Assembly: GCA_020722945.1 (NCBI GenBank)
Contig: DYJV01000001.1
Location: 22,646-86,645 of the forward strand
Source: Candidatus Methylomirabilis sp.
GTDB lineage: Bacteria > DYJV01
DNA: 64,000 nucleotides
Reading direction: 5' to 3'
The notes under the pieces were generated by a model that saw nothing but the letters and a program-made list of their open reading frames with translations, had not been told where the DNA came from and did not search any database. The number at the start of each line of letters is the position of its first letter. The first letter of the stretch is position 1. The position numbers and the translations under genes are program-made. This document shows, in pieces, positions 27,000 to 35,334 of this stretch.

Positions 27000-29345
27000 C
27001 TAATTGCTTTTCTGATCATACATATTCCAAATTCCACAAGGGCATACATAAGCACAAAAACCACAACCGATACATAAATCTTCATTAACGGTATATTCAT
27101 AAGAGTTACCCTCTTTCTCAACTCTTGTAATTGCATTTTGAAAGCATGTTTGCTCACATATCATGCAATCTCTGCAATTTCCACAAGACATACATCTATT
27201 TGACTCATCTTCAGGAGATACTCCACTATTTTTTGTCCTATCGTAATATTCATATCTAATTTTGCTGTAGTTGATAACCTCTCTATCATCCCAATTAAAG
27301 TTGTTACCTGAAAGTAGTGAATCTATAAAATATGCAGCTCTTCTCCCTTTCCCTAATGCATCTGTAATAAGCCCTTGAGAAGTAACATCACCTATTGCAA
27401 ATATTTTTGGGTCAGATGTCTCACAATTTTTATTAGCTTTGATATAACCTCTGTTGAGTTCCAACATATTTTCAGGTAAAAATTTTATATCTGGAGTTTC
27501 CCCAATAGATATAAATACAACATCAGCATCAAGATATGAGTTATCTTTGAAAAATATTTTTTTCTCGTTTTTATCGTATTTTGATGTAAATTTGGGGTAT
27601 AATATCTCTGTCCCTTTCTCTTTTGCCAACATCTGCTCTTTACCAAAACTAAGTGGTTGCTGAATATCAACTGCAATTACTTTTTTTGCACCAAGATTGT
27701 ATGCTTCACAACATATATCCATACCAACATTTCCAGCTCCTATCACAACAACTTTTTTGCCTGTAAGATCTGTAGGTTTACCTATATTGATACTTTTCAA
27801 GAAAACTATCCCGGGTATAACATCCTCATAGCCTTCAAAAGGGATTACTCTTGGGGCGTGAGCACCAGATGCAATTACTATTTTATCATAATCTTTATAG
27901 ATCTTATTAAAAAGATCTCTGTCAATATTAGTGCCTGTTTTTATCTCTACTCCAATACTTCTGAATCGCTCAATCTCTTTTTTTAATATCTCCTCAGGGA
28001 GTCTATGTTTTGGGATGCATTGATGGATTTTCCCTCCAAGTTGCTCCTCTTTTTCAAAGAGAGTTACTTTGTAACCTTCTATTCTGAGTCTCCATGCGGC
28101 TGCAATACCTGCAGGTCCACCACCTATTACAGCTACTTTCTGATTTTTATCAGATTTTATTGAAGGTGCAGGTAAATTTATGCTTAATCTTCCGAGATAA
28201 GCTATATCAACAGGTTCATTGAGATGAATACTCCTTGAGCATGCGTCCATACAAGGGTTGGGACACACATAACCGCAAACAGAGCCGGGAAAAGGTGAAT
28301 ATTCAAGGACAAGTTTTAATGCCTCTTCCTCCTGCCCGTTTCTCAATAACCAAGTTCTCTTCTGTGTTGGAATACCTGTAGGGCAGCTGTATGAACATGG
28401 AGCGTTGAATTTGTTATTTTCCCATTTTGGAATTTGTCTTCTATTCTCTCCTGTTGCAATAAAGGGTATGACACTATTGTCTATGTCGATAAGGTCTGCG
28501 AAAATTCCACCTTTACCAACCTCTTTTTCCCATATATTATTTCTAAAATCTGAGATAGGAAGATGTTCTCTCTTTATTTTTGCTCTATCCTCTGGAGATA
28601 GACTTACTACTTTTTTCCAATCATCTATAGATTTTGTCAATTTTCTGTAATATCTTTTCCGATCGATAGCCTCAAGATAATCTTTCATATTCTCTGTAAG
28701 CCATTTCCAATCCTCTTGGTTAAGATTGTCAACTTTAACATCAGAGTAGCTAAACCCTTCAGCTTTCCCTCTGAAGTAAATTGTCCCTCCAACCATACCA
28801 ACGCAAGGTCTGTATCCTAAAACGTTATTAGGATTTCTTGGCTCTACTCCACAAACAACAGCTATCCCGCCAGCTTTGAATTCAGCAAATGAATCCCCCA
28901 CATCTCTGAAATACCAAGATTGAAGAGGTTCAAACCTTGGATTTCTTTTTGTCATGGTGTCGCATCTTGCTCCGCCACTCCCTTGAACATATAGTATCCC
29001 TTGAGCACCTGCGTTGTGAGCTCCATTACCCACATCTCCAAGAACAGTTATTTTTGCACCACAGTTCATCCAACCTGTATCGTCTGAAGCTGAGCTATGA
29101 ACAACTATCTCTGTGCCAAACATCCCCATGCCTCCAACTCTTTGACCGGGTGAATTAAAAACTTCTACAAGGATAGATTTGCCATTTGGTTTGATTCTAC
29201 CACCAATACCGTGTTGCCCGTCAGCATAAATTTTTAAATGAGTATACCCTTCACCCACTTTTTTCTGGATGTCAAATTCGAGATCCTTTGAAGCTACTCT
29301 CTCAGCATTTATGTTGCCATCTATTTTGATTAATTTTCTTTTCAT
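27000..29345 (-). CDS. Glutamate synthase GXGXG domain fused to GltD-like NAD(P)H oxidoreductase
   Basis: 781 residues. Residues 1-250 are the beta-helical GXGXG domain normally at the C-end of GltB (GIGGRIKPNG, GQRVGGMGMFGTEIVV, NCGAKITVLGDVGNGAHNAG). Then comes a GltD-like part: a cysteine-rich entry (CSYSCPTGIPTQKR, CGYVCPNPCMDAC), an FAD site VAVIGGGPAGIAAAWRLR, a dinucleotide site VVVIGAGNVGMDICCE and GYIKANKNCETSDPKIFAIGD. A C-terminal ferredoxin region follows (CMSCGNCRDCMICEQTC, CIGCGFCAYVCPCG). It should deliver electrons from NAD(P)H or ferredoxin to the FMN subunit. Fusing GXGXG to GltD differs from the usual bacterial split. Confidence 0.9.
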   Translation of the reverse strand: MKRKLIKIDGNINAERVASKDLEFDIQKKVGEGYTHLKIYADGQHGIGGRIKPNGKSILVEVFNSPGQRVGGMGMFGTEIVVHSSASDDTGWMNCGAKITVLGDVGNGAHNAGAQGILYVQGSGGARCDTMTKRNPRFEPLQSWYFRDVGDSFAEFKAGGIAVVCGVEPRNPNNVLGYRPCVGMVGGTIYFRGKAEGFSYSDVKVDNLNQEDWKWLTENMKDYLEAIDRKRYYRKLTKSIDDWKKVVSLSPEDRAKIKREHLPISDFRNNIWEKEVGKGGIFADLIDIDNSVIPFIATGENRRQIPKWENNKFNAPCSYSCPTGIPTQKRTWLLRNGQEEEALKLVLEYSPFPGSVCGYVCPNPCMDACSRSIHLNEPVDIAYLGRLSINLPAPSIKSDKNQKVAVIGGGPAGIAAAWRLRIEGYKVTLFEKEEQLGGKIHQCIPKHRLPEEILKKEIERFRSIGVEIKTGTNIDRDLFNKIYKDYDKIVIASGAHAPRVIPFEGYEDVIPGIVFLKSINIGKPTDLTGKKVVVIGAGNVGMDICCEAYNLGAKKVIAVDIQQPLSFGKEQMLAKEKGTEILYPKFTSKYDKNEKKIFFKDNSYLDADVVFISIGETPDIKFLPENMLELNRGYIKANKNCETSDPKIFAIGDVTSQGLITDALGKGRRAAYFIDSLLSGNNFNWDDREVINYSKIRYEYYDRTKNSGVSPEDESNRCMSCGNCRDCMICEQTCFQNAITRVEKEGNSYEYTVNEDLCIGCGFCAYVCPCGIWNMYDQKSN

Positions 29346-29377
29346 TGTTTACCCCTTCAATTTGTAAGGTTTTAAAA

Positions 29378-31039
29378 TTAACAGGCGTAGTCTATCTTTA
29401 GTCTATCAGCAATAGATTTATCCATTACTGACAATCCGTCACTCATCCCAATAGGAAGTTCAGTGCTTCTACCCATAGGTGCAAAAATTTTCTTAAGCTC
29501 TATGTTGGCTGATTTGAATATATCTACTACTCTTTCAGCAACCTTTTCTGAATCGAGTCTTTTGTATAATTTGGGATCTTGAGTTGTAATCCCTTTTGGG
29601 CAGAGTCCAAGGTTGCATACATTGCATCTATTCTTCTCATCTCCAAGACACCCTGCTGCTGCCTGCATAATGTATTTGCCGATACTTACAGCACTTGCAC
29701 CGAGCATTATCATTGCAGCTGCATTTGCTGCGAGATTTCCTGTTTTCCCAATACCACCAGCGGCAATAAGTGGTAATTCATTCTGTTTCCCTGATGCAAC
29801 AAGATCAAGATAACACTCTCTAAGATTTGAAACAATTGGGTGTCCCATTTTGTCCAGAGAAACATTGTATGCAGCACCAGTCCCACCATCTTCACCATCG
29901 ATAGATAGTGCTGCTGCAAAAGGATTTCTTGCAAGGTTATTTAATACTGCTTTGGCGGTCTTTGTGCCAGATATCTTAGGATAAACAGGGACCCTGAACC
30001 CAAATGCCATGCTCATAGATGTCAGCATTTTTGCAACTGCTTCCTCAATTGAGTATTTTGTCTGATGAGTTGGTGGAGATGGGAGGTCTACATTCATAGG
30101 AACTCCTCTTATTTTTGCTATTAGAGGTAAAACTTTTTGTGCCATTAACAATCCACCATCACCAGGTTTTGCACCTTGTCCATACTTAATCTCTATCCCA
30201 GCAGGGTCCTCTTTCATATGAGGGATTGCATGTATTATCTCGTCCCACCCGAAATAGCCTGATGCTATCTGTAAAATCATATACTTTATAAATCTCGATT
30301 TTAGTAATCTTGGAGGAGCACCACCCTCCCCTGAACACATTACAACAGGTAGCTTCTCCACTTCGTTCAGATAGGTAACTCCCATAATTAGTCCCTCCCA
30401 CATTCTTGGAGAGAGTGCACCCATTGACATAGAGCCTATCATAATTGGGAATATTTCTCTTACAGGTGGAACAAATGCAGTATCATCAATAAAGAGAGAG
30501 TTATCCTCCTCTTTGCAGAATATTGGAAGTTTCTCTGCTGGCAGAATCCTTCCAATGTAGGATCTTATATTAAATTCATGCCTCTGTGCATCAAGTGCAG
30601 GATCAGTAAGCATGGATATCCTTGTGAATTTTAATTTATCGAGAGTTGAAACATCGGGGTCGTTTCTTCTACCTCCCCGTTTGTAAGGTTCTCCATCTTG
30701 ATTCTTGTGTATCAGAAATTTGTTTGAAGGATTAAACTCAGGAAATATGGCATTATTTGGGCAAACCATATTACACATATTGCATCCGACACAATTTCTG
30801 TTTATATCGGTAACTTGTTTTATCCCATGAACAACTTTTTTTACAGTTTGTGGTGTAGGGAATGGTCCTTCGCTCTCTACTAATCTTTTTACAAAAACAG
30901 CAGGCTCTATTGCTTTGACAGGACAAACAGCAGTGCATTTACCGCATCTTGTGCATTTTGAAGAATCCCAATTAATTATATATGGTAACTCTTTTAATGA
31001 AAGTTTATGGTTGTAGTCTTGCCTAATTTTTGGTTCCAT
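29378..31039 (-). CDS. Glutamate synthase, FMN-binding (archaeal-type) subunit with ferredoxin domain
   Basis: 553 residues. Two 4Fe-4S motifs begin the protein: CTRCGKCTAVCPVKAIEP (about 32-49) and CVGCNMCNMVCPNNAIFP. The FMN-binding TIM barrel of glutamate synthase follows: IGSMSMGALSPRMWEGL, VMCSGEGGAPPRLLKSRF, KYGQGAKPGDGGLL, DGEDGGTGAAYN and AAGGIGKTGNLAANAAAMIM. The cysteine cluster CLGDEKNRCNVCNLGLCPKG is the 3Fe-4S or 4Fe-4S site. It makes glutamate from 2-oxoglutarate and ammonia supplied by the glutaminase subunit. The start ATG has GGAG upstream and overlaps the preceding amidotransferase gene by 46 bases. Confidence 0.95.
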   Translation of the reverse strand: MEPKIRQDYNHKLSLKELPYIINWDSSKCTRCGKCTAVCPVKAIEPAVFVKRLVESEGPFPTPQTVKKVVHGIKQVTDINRNCVGCNMCNMVCPNNAIFPEFNPSNKFLIHKNQDGEPYKRGGRRNDPDVSTLDKLKFTRISMLTDPALDAQRHEFNIRSYIGRILPAEKLPIFCKEEDNSLFIDDTAFVPPVREIFPIMIGSMSMGALSPRMWEGLIMGVTYLNEVEKLPVVMCSGEGGAPPRLLKSRFIKYMILQIASGYFGWDEIIHAIPHMKEDPAGIEIKYGQGAKPGDGGLLMAQKVLPLIAKIRGVPMNVDLPSPPTHQTKYSIEEAVAKMLTSMSMAFGFRVPVYPKISGTKTAKAVLNNLARNPFAAALSIDGEDGGTGAAYNVSLDKMGHPIVSNLRECYLDLVASGKQNELPLIAAGGIGKTGNLAANAAAMIMLGASAVSIGKYIMQAAAGCLGDEKNRCNVCNLGLCPKGITTQDPKLYKRLDSEKVAERVVDIFKSANIELKKIFAPMGRSTELPIGMSDGLSVMDKSIADRLKIDYAC

Positions 31040-32142
31040 ATTTTTATCTCCTCTGCTCCTTGTTGAACATAAATAAAATCATATTTCATAGGAAAAACAT
31101 CGTTTTTTATGTCTCTATCTGGTATAGCAGATGTAATTCCACATATTTCAGACATTAATGCAATTTTCCCTCTAACACCGCCAACTGCTCCTGGTCTCAG
31201 CTTCTTTGAATCTTGAACCATAAATACAGTATTATCTTTATCACATCCTATTATGCAGTTGGGCCCATCGATTGTGAGCATTCTCAAAGATTTCTTTATT
31301 AATTTTAATATTTTGATATCTTTTCTTGTAGATTGCTCAAATTCATGGTCAAACATTGGGGTGATAATATCTTTGTAATAAATTAGAGGGTATTTTAAAA
31401 TATTTCTTGAATAGTGCAAGATATGTGCAAAAACTTCACTATCACTATTATAGCCTATATATCCGGGTTGTTTTCTGCTTGTAAGGAACTCTTTTATAGG
31501 TATAAAAGCTGTATTTTCACCATTTGTCATGGTAAAGTATCCTTGTATGAAAAATGGATGGCATGCGTAGAGGTTTATTGCATAATTTGTATTTTGTCTA
31601 CCTTGTGCAAAAATTATTTTTGCTTTTAATGAATCTTGTTTGTCAAGACCAAAAAAAGTTCCAACATCAAGGGGGTCACCTATCTCTTTTAAAGTGATTG
31701 TATCTGGCCAAAATGAAAAAACAGTGATTGAACCATCCAATTCACCAATTGCTCTTATTTCGAGCCTTGTTTTGAGATAAAAATCTTCCTTCTCCTCTTC
31801 TGTTTTATCTTTAAAGTAGAGAGGGTAATCGTATACATTGACGATGTAATGCTCTTTCGGGATTATGTCACTTGAATTTTTTAGGTTGAGATTTGGCTTC
31901 CACCTATATTTTATTTGAAAACCTTTTTCATGCATAAAAGCGTTTAGTTTTTCATAACCTACTGCTGTTGCAATACATGAAAGTATAGGGAACCCCTTAA
32001 AATCTTCAAAATTGCCTCCAAGATCTCGTAAAACAAGCCCTAATCCTGAAGCATCATGCCCCTCTTTCATTGTCTCAAGAGCTACAATGTTTTCAAAGGG
32101 TGAAAAGTAAGAATTTGAAACAATTGCACTTAACCTGCACAT
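30994..32142 (-). CDS. Glutamate synthase glutamine amidotransferase (class II) subunit
   Basis: 382 residues. The N-terminus MCRLSAIVSN places Cys2 as the nucleophile after Met removal, as in Ntn-type class II glutaminases. Further family features are LETMKEGHDASGLGLVLRDLGG (about 25-46), YACHPFFIQGYFTMTNGENTAF around 193-214 and GYNSDSEVFAHILHY. It corresponds to the first domain of bacterial GltB and releases ammonia from glutamine for the FMN subunit encoded immediately downstream. It is the promoter-proximal gene of the three, with AAGGAGAATTTA before the ATG and a sigma-54 promoter about 55 bases upstream. Confidence 0.92.
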   Translation of the reverse strand: MCRLSAIVSNSYFSPFENIVALETMKEGHDASGLGLVLRDLGGNFEDFKGFPILSCIATAVGYEKLNAFMHEKGFQIKYRWKPNLNLKNSSDIIPKEHYIVNVYDYPLYFKDKTEEEKEDFYLKTRLEIRAIGELDGSITVFSFWPDTITLKEIGDPLDVGTFFGLDKQDSLKAKIIFAQGRQNTNYAINLYACHPFFIQGYFTMTNGENTAFIPIKEFLTSRKQPGYIGYNSDSEVFAHILHYSRNILKYPLIYYKDIITPMFDHEFEQSTRKDIKILKLIKKSLRMLTIDGPNCIIGCDKDNTVFMVQDSKKLRPGAVGGVRGKIALMSEICGITSAIPDRDIKNDVFPMKYDFIYVQQGAEEIKIWNQKLGKTTTINFH

Positions 32143-32464
32143 TAAATTCTCCTTGCTTTAAGGTTATTTTTAAAAAATAGGGTAAGATAAAAACAAGCAA
32201 TAGCCATTCCAAAATTTTTATTAGTTTGTTAATGTGTAAAATTAGTTACTCTGATTATAATTGTAAAGTTAAAGAAGATCGCATTTTTAAAGTAATTTTT
32301 ATATTTTTCAATTTAATTTTCAAAGAGCTATCCTGACTAATTTTAAGTTAAATATTTGATACATGTTTGTTCTTTATCTCTGTATTGATACAAATTTGTT
32401 TTTATTTTTTATGGAATTGAAACTCTCTTTATAAATATCTAAATTGAGTAAAAAGGAATGGGTG
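32143..32464. other. 322-base intergenic control region upstream of glutamate synthase genes
   Basis: No convincing coding frame is seen. The region holds the sigma-54 element near 32200 and two direct copies of TTGATACA (32356-32363 and 32385-32392) placed 29 bases apart, about three helical turns, 145-195 bases upstream of the promoter. The second copy lies in the near-palindrome TGTATTGATACA. This distance is typical for activator (enhancer) sites. The rest is A/T-rich without clear structure. Confidence 0.5.
32196..32211 (-). promoter_or_regulatory. Sigma-54 (-24/-12) promoter of the glutamate synthase operon
   Basis: On the - strand the sequence TGGAATGGCTATTGCT matches the sigma-54 consensus TGGCACGNNNNTTGCW at 10 of 12 defined positions, with the invariant GG and GC at the required 10-base spacing. 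Transcription would start near 32186, giving a leader of about 44 bases before the ATG at 32142. A sigma-54 promoter fits nitrogen-controlled expression by an NtrC-like activator. Confidence 0.7.
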
Positions 32465-33340
32465 TTATGGCACAATTAGATTGATAAATTTGTCTGATAT
32501 TTCAATTCTGTTTATTGATTGAAAATCTTGGAAAAAATCACCATCAAATTGAGAGTAGAGATCTTTGCTATTTAAAATTTTTATTTTTCTCCCCTTTATT
32601 GTCTCTTTTGTAAAAAAAATTGTTAAAAGTGACAATTTTGTTAGCTTTCTGATAATAAGTATTTCAAAATAATCTTCAAATAGTGATGCATTCTTAAAAA
32701 TTTTGAAATTCCCTCCATATTTTTCTGTTTTATTTAATATTAATGTCTCTACATTGTATTTTTCTCCATCTATTTCTACTGTAAATTCTCTTAACTTATT
32801 TAAATTGTTGAGGCATTTAAAAAAAGATAAAATATATGATACAACTCTAAACCTCTTTTTCAAGTCAAGGTTTACTTTTGAAGTTACAAAACCGTCAATC
32901 CCCACTCCACAACTAAAAATAAAATATTTTTTAAAAGTTCCACTCTCTGATAGAGCAACACCCAATGTTACTTTTTTACTTTTACCATTAAAAATGGTTA
33001 AAAGATTTTTTTCTATATTTTTTGGTAATAGCAGCTCTTTTGCAAGGACATTTGCAGTGCCAAAGGGGATGATACCAACTTTTACATTATGGTATGTGGA
33101 TTCATAAATTAATCCCTCGGCTATTTGATTTATTGTTCCATCTCCACCCACTCCAATTATAGTTGTTTCTTTACCATTATACTCTTTTGAAATTTCACGA
33201 GATAATATCGTTGTGTGACCTGAATAACTTGATTTGACTATTTTGTAATCGGTTTTCCTCTGTTTGAAAAACTCCTCTATAAAGTAAATATCCTCTTTTT
33301 TTGCTTTTGATAAAGGATTGACTATAATAAAAAATTTCAT
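32465..33340 (-). CDS. Diacylglycerol kinase-family lipid kinase (YegS/DgkB type)
   Basis: 291 residues with the DAGK catalytic domain. The opening is FFIIVNPLSKAK, the nucleotide signature VGGDGTINQIAEGL lies near 64-77, and GIIPFGTANVLAKELLLP near 90-107 is the conserved PxGTxND-like loop (here GTAN). The C-terminal half is the usual beta-sandwich (CGVGIDGFVTSKV). Such enzymes phosphorylate diacylglycerol, sphingoid or related lipids at the membrane face. It is five bases from the PAP2 phosphatase gene on the same strand, so opposite lipid phosphorylation and dephosphorylation steps may be co-expressed. The substrate is inferred only. Confidence 0.88.
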   Translation of the reverse strand: MKFFIIVNPLSKAKKEDIYFIEEFFKQRKTDYKIVKSSYSGHTTILSREISKEYNGKETTIIGVGGDGTINQIAEGLIYESTYHNVKVGIIPFGTANVLAKELLLPKNIEKNLLTIFNGKSKKVTLGVALSESGTFKKYFIFSCGVGIDGFVTSKVNLDLKKRFRVVSYILSFFKCLNNLNKLREFTVEIDGEKYNVETLILNKTEKYGGNFKIFKNASLFEDYFEILIIRKLTKLSLLTIFFTKETIKGRKIKILNSKDLYSQFDGDFFQDFQSINRIEISDKFINLIVP

Positions 33341-33345
33341 AGAAA

Positions 33346-34248
33346 TTAACCTAATTGTAATTTGAATTTTTTAATAAGTAATCTGCTAATGTAAAAAGAT
33401 AGAAATCCTATAAAAATCCCCCCTAATATATCGAGAATATAGTGAAATCTGAGAAAAAATGTTGAAATAGATAGTAGTATAAAGATAGTTAGAAAAAGAG
33501 GGAATAGATTCTTTGTAATCTTGGAATATATTAGAACAATTAGAGCAATTGCAACATGAGAGCTTGGCATTGCTGAACCTGGTAACTCTCCATGTTTGTA
33601 GAAAAAAGATATTATATCTTTAAATAAACCGCCATTTATAGGAAAGTGTTTAATTTCAAATGGACCTGCTAATGGAATGAAAATGTATAAAATATAGCAG
33701 ATATAGTATGTAAGCATTAGAGAGAAAAGGAATTTATGAAAAATTACTCTACCCTTTTTGTAAAGGATAAAACCTAATAAAGGGATAATCAGGTAGTAAG
33801 AGAAGTAAGATAGGTACATTATTTCGTTTAGTAAAAAATTATTTTTGGTCAAAGTTAGGAGAGTTATCCCAATATCCAAGCCAAAAAGCTCTTCCTCTAA
33901 TGTGTAAAAATATTTATCCCAAAAACCTTCAAAGAAAATTTGGTTAAGATACCCGGTCTGTTTATATAAAAATGATACAATAATCAGCGGATACCAATTT
34001 CTAATCAGGAGTATAAAAGATAATATCTTATGAGTAATTGGTTTGTAAGGGGTTGAGAGCTTGTTATAAAAATTTTCTGAGCTGATTTGCTCTAAAATTA
34101 AAATAAATATATAAATGCCAAAGATAAAGGTAAGATGAAACAGAATATTAGCTTTATAATGAATCGGATTCTGAGCCCCGATAATGATTAATATTTCAAC
34201 AAGAGTAAGATAAATGAATGTTATTTTGTCTGTAAGGGTTAGAGCCAT
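33346..34248 (-). CDS. Membrane PAP2-family phosphatase
   Basis: 300 residues with about seven or eight hydrophobic segments. The C-terminal part has the PAP2 acid-phosphatase signature: motif 2 GSAMPSSHVAIAL (about 216-228) and motif 3 RFHYILDILGGIFIGF (about 266-281), giving the catalytic histidines. Motif 1 (KxxxxxxRP) is not clear. Many relatives are inositol-phosphoceramide or phosphatidic-acid-type phosphatases/transferases in the inner membrane. It overlaps the epimerase gene by ten bases and precedes the lipid kinase gene, so the three form a small envelope-lipid operon. The substrate is unknown. Confidence 0.85.
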   Translation of the reverse strand: MALTLTDKITFIYLTLVEILIIIGAQNPIHYKANILFHLTFIFGIYIFILILEQISSENFYNKLSTPYKPITHKILSFILLIRNWYPLIIVSFLYKQTGYLNQIFFEGFWDKYFYTLEEELFGLDIGITLLTLTKNNFLLNEIMYLSYFSYYLIIPLLGFILYKKGRVIFHKFLFSLMLTYYICYILYIFIPLAGPFEIKHFPINGGLFKDIISFFYKHGELPGSAMPSSHVAIALIVLIYSKITKNLFPLFLTIFILLSISTFFLRFHYILDILGGIFIGFLSFYISRLLIKKFKLQLG

Positions 34249-35207
34249 CGCTGTTCTTTATACCATTTGTAAGTCTCTTTTACTGCTTCGTGAAATGTTT
34301 TTTTAGGTTTGAATTGGAGTATGGATGCTGCTTTTGCTGCTGAGCATTTCCATGATGGCTGTAATATCTCTGATAATTTATCACTATTTAGAAGTGGGGG
34401 GTATCCTGATACTCTATAAAATAGGTTAATAATTGGGGAAATTGATTTTATTAAAAATTTTGGGATAGTAATTTTTAAAGATTTTTTATCCTCTGCTTGT
34501 TCAATTGCTGATAAGATGTCTAAAATAGTATGTGGTTGTTCGTAACTTAGAAAAAATGTTTGATTCAATGCAAGTTGGTTATTTAATATTTTTATAATAA
34601 AATTTACCAAATCATCCACGAATAACAAGCTATAAGAGTTTGTTAGCTCCCCTGAAATTAATGAAATTCCCCCTTTTACCATTTTAAAGTAGCTAAGAAT
34701 GTCTTTGTCACCTGGTCCAAAAACAGCAGGTGGTCTTATGATTGTGTAGGGAATCTTGCTTTTTATAACCATTTTTTCTGCAATTAACTTGCTCAGACCG
34801 TAATTTGATACTGGTCTTGGAGTAGAAGTTTCATCAGGTGTTTTATTTATAGATGGTCCACATGCTGCCAAGCTACTTATGAATATAAATTGCTTGGCAT
34901 TTACTTTTTTTGCAAATTTTAATAGTTCAACTGTTGTAAGAGTATTTGAAATATAAAAATTATTACTGTTGATACTTTTTGTCAGACCAGCTATATGAAT
35001 AACGATATCTATATTTTTTACTTGATTTTTGTGATAATTTTTATTTATATTTAAGATATCATCATTAATAATCTCTATATTAAAATGCTTAAATTTATTG
35101 ATATTTTTTCTTGATATAACAGTGAGTTCTAAATCCTTGATAACACTCATTTTTGAAATAAGGTTGTAGCCAATAAATCCATTTGCTCCTGTAATTAGAA
35201 CATTCAT
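34239..35207 (-). CDS. NAD-dependent epimerase/dehydratase-family protein
   Basis: An extended SDR enzyme of about 322 residues. I place the start at ATG 35207 because the Rossmann motif then begins at once (MNVLITGANGFIGYNLIS); an in-frame TTG at 35243 would add 12 residues. Further features are VIHIAGLTKS, the active-site segment FISSLAACGPS and YGLSKLIAEKMV (YxxxK), and IIRPPAVFGPGDKDIL. The sugar- or sterol-like substrate cannot be named. Relatives include hopanoid- and sugar-modifying dehydrogenases. It heads the - strand set with the PAP2 and lipid kinase genes, and its promoter must lie in the same interval as that of rubrerythrin. Confidence 0.85.
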   Translation of the reverse strand: MNVLITGANGFIGYNLISKMSVIKDLELTVISRKNINKFKHFNIEIINDDILNINKNYHKNQVKNIDIVIHIAGLTKSINSNNFYISNTLTTVELLKFAKKVNAKQFIFISSLAACGPSINKTPDETSTPRPVSNYGLSKLIAEKMVIKSKIPYTIIRPPAVFGPGDKDILSYFKMVKGGISLISGELTNSYSLLFVDDLVNFIIKILNNQLALNQTFFLSYEQPHTILDILSAIEQAEDKKSLKITIPKFLIKSISPIINLFYRVSGYPPLLNSDKLSEILQPSWKCSAAKAASILQFKPKKTFHEAVKETYKWYKEQRWL

Positions 35208-35268
35208 AAGTTTTATTGTATGATTAACGACAAAGTTTGTCAATAATCAAAAAATATAAAAATAAATA

Positions 35269-35297
35269 TTGACAATTTTAAATCCTAATGATAATTA
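35269..35297 (+). promoter_or_regulatory. Promoter of rubrerythrin gene
   Basis: TTGACA (35269-35274) is a perfect -35 hexamer. With a 17-base spacer the -10 would be TAATTA (35292-35297), four of six consensus. A Fur-like operator overlaps this -10. The leader would be about 32 bases, with ribosome site AAGGGGGG before the ATG at 35335. Confidence 0.55.
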
Positions 35298-35303
35298 TTC
35301 TTA
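35289..35303 (+). promoter_or_regulatory. Fur/PerR-family operator overlapping the rubrerythrin -10
   Basis: TGATAATTATTCTTA matches the 7-1-7 Fur consensus TGATAATNATTATCA at 12 of 14 positions and the PerR consensus TTATAATNATTATAA at 11 of 14. It covers the predicted -10 element, the position expected for a repressor. Rubrerythrin genes are classic PerR targets, so a peroxide- or iron-sensing repressor is the likely regulator. Confidence 0.55.
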
Positions 35304-35334
35304 ATAATTTTTTTATAAAAAAAAGGGGGGTTAT

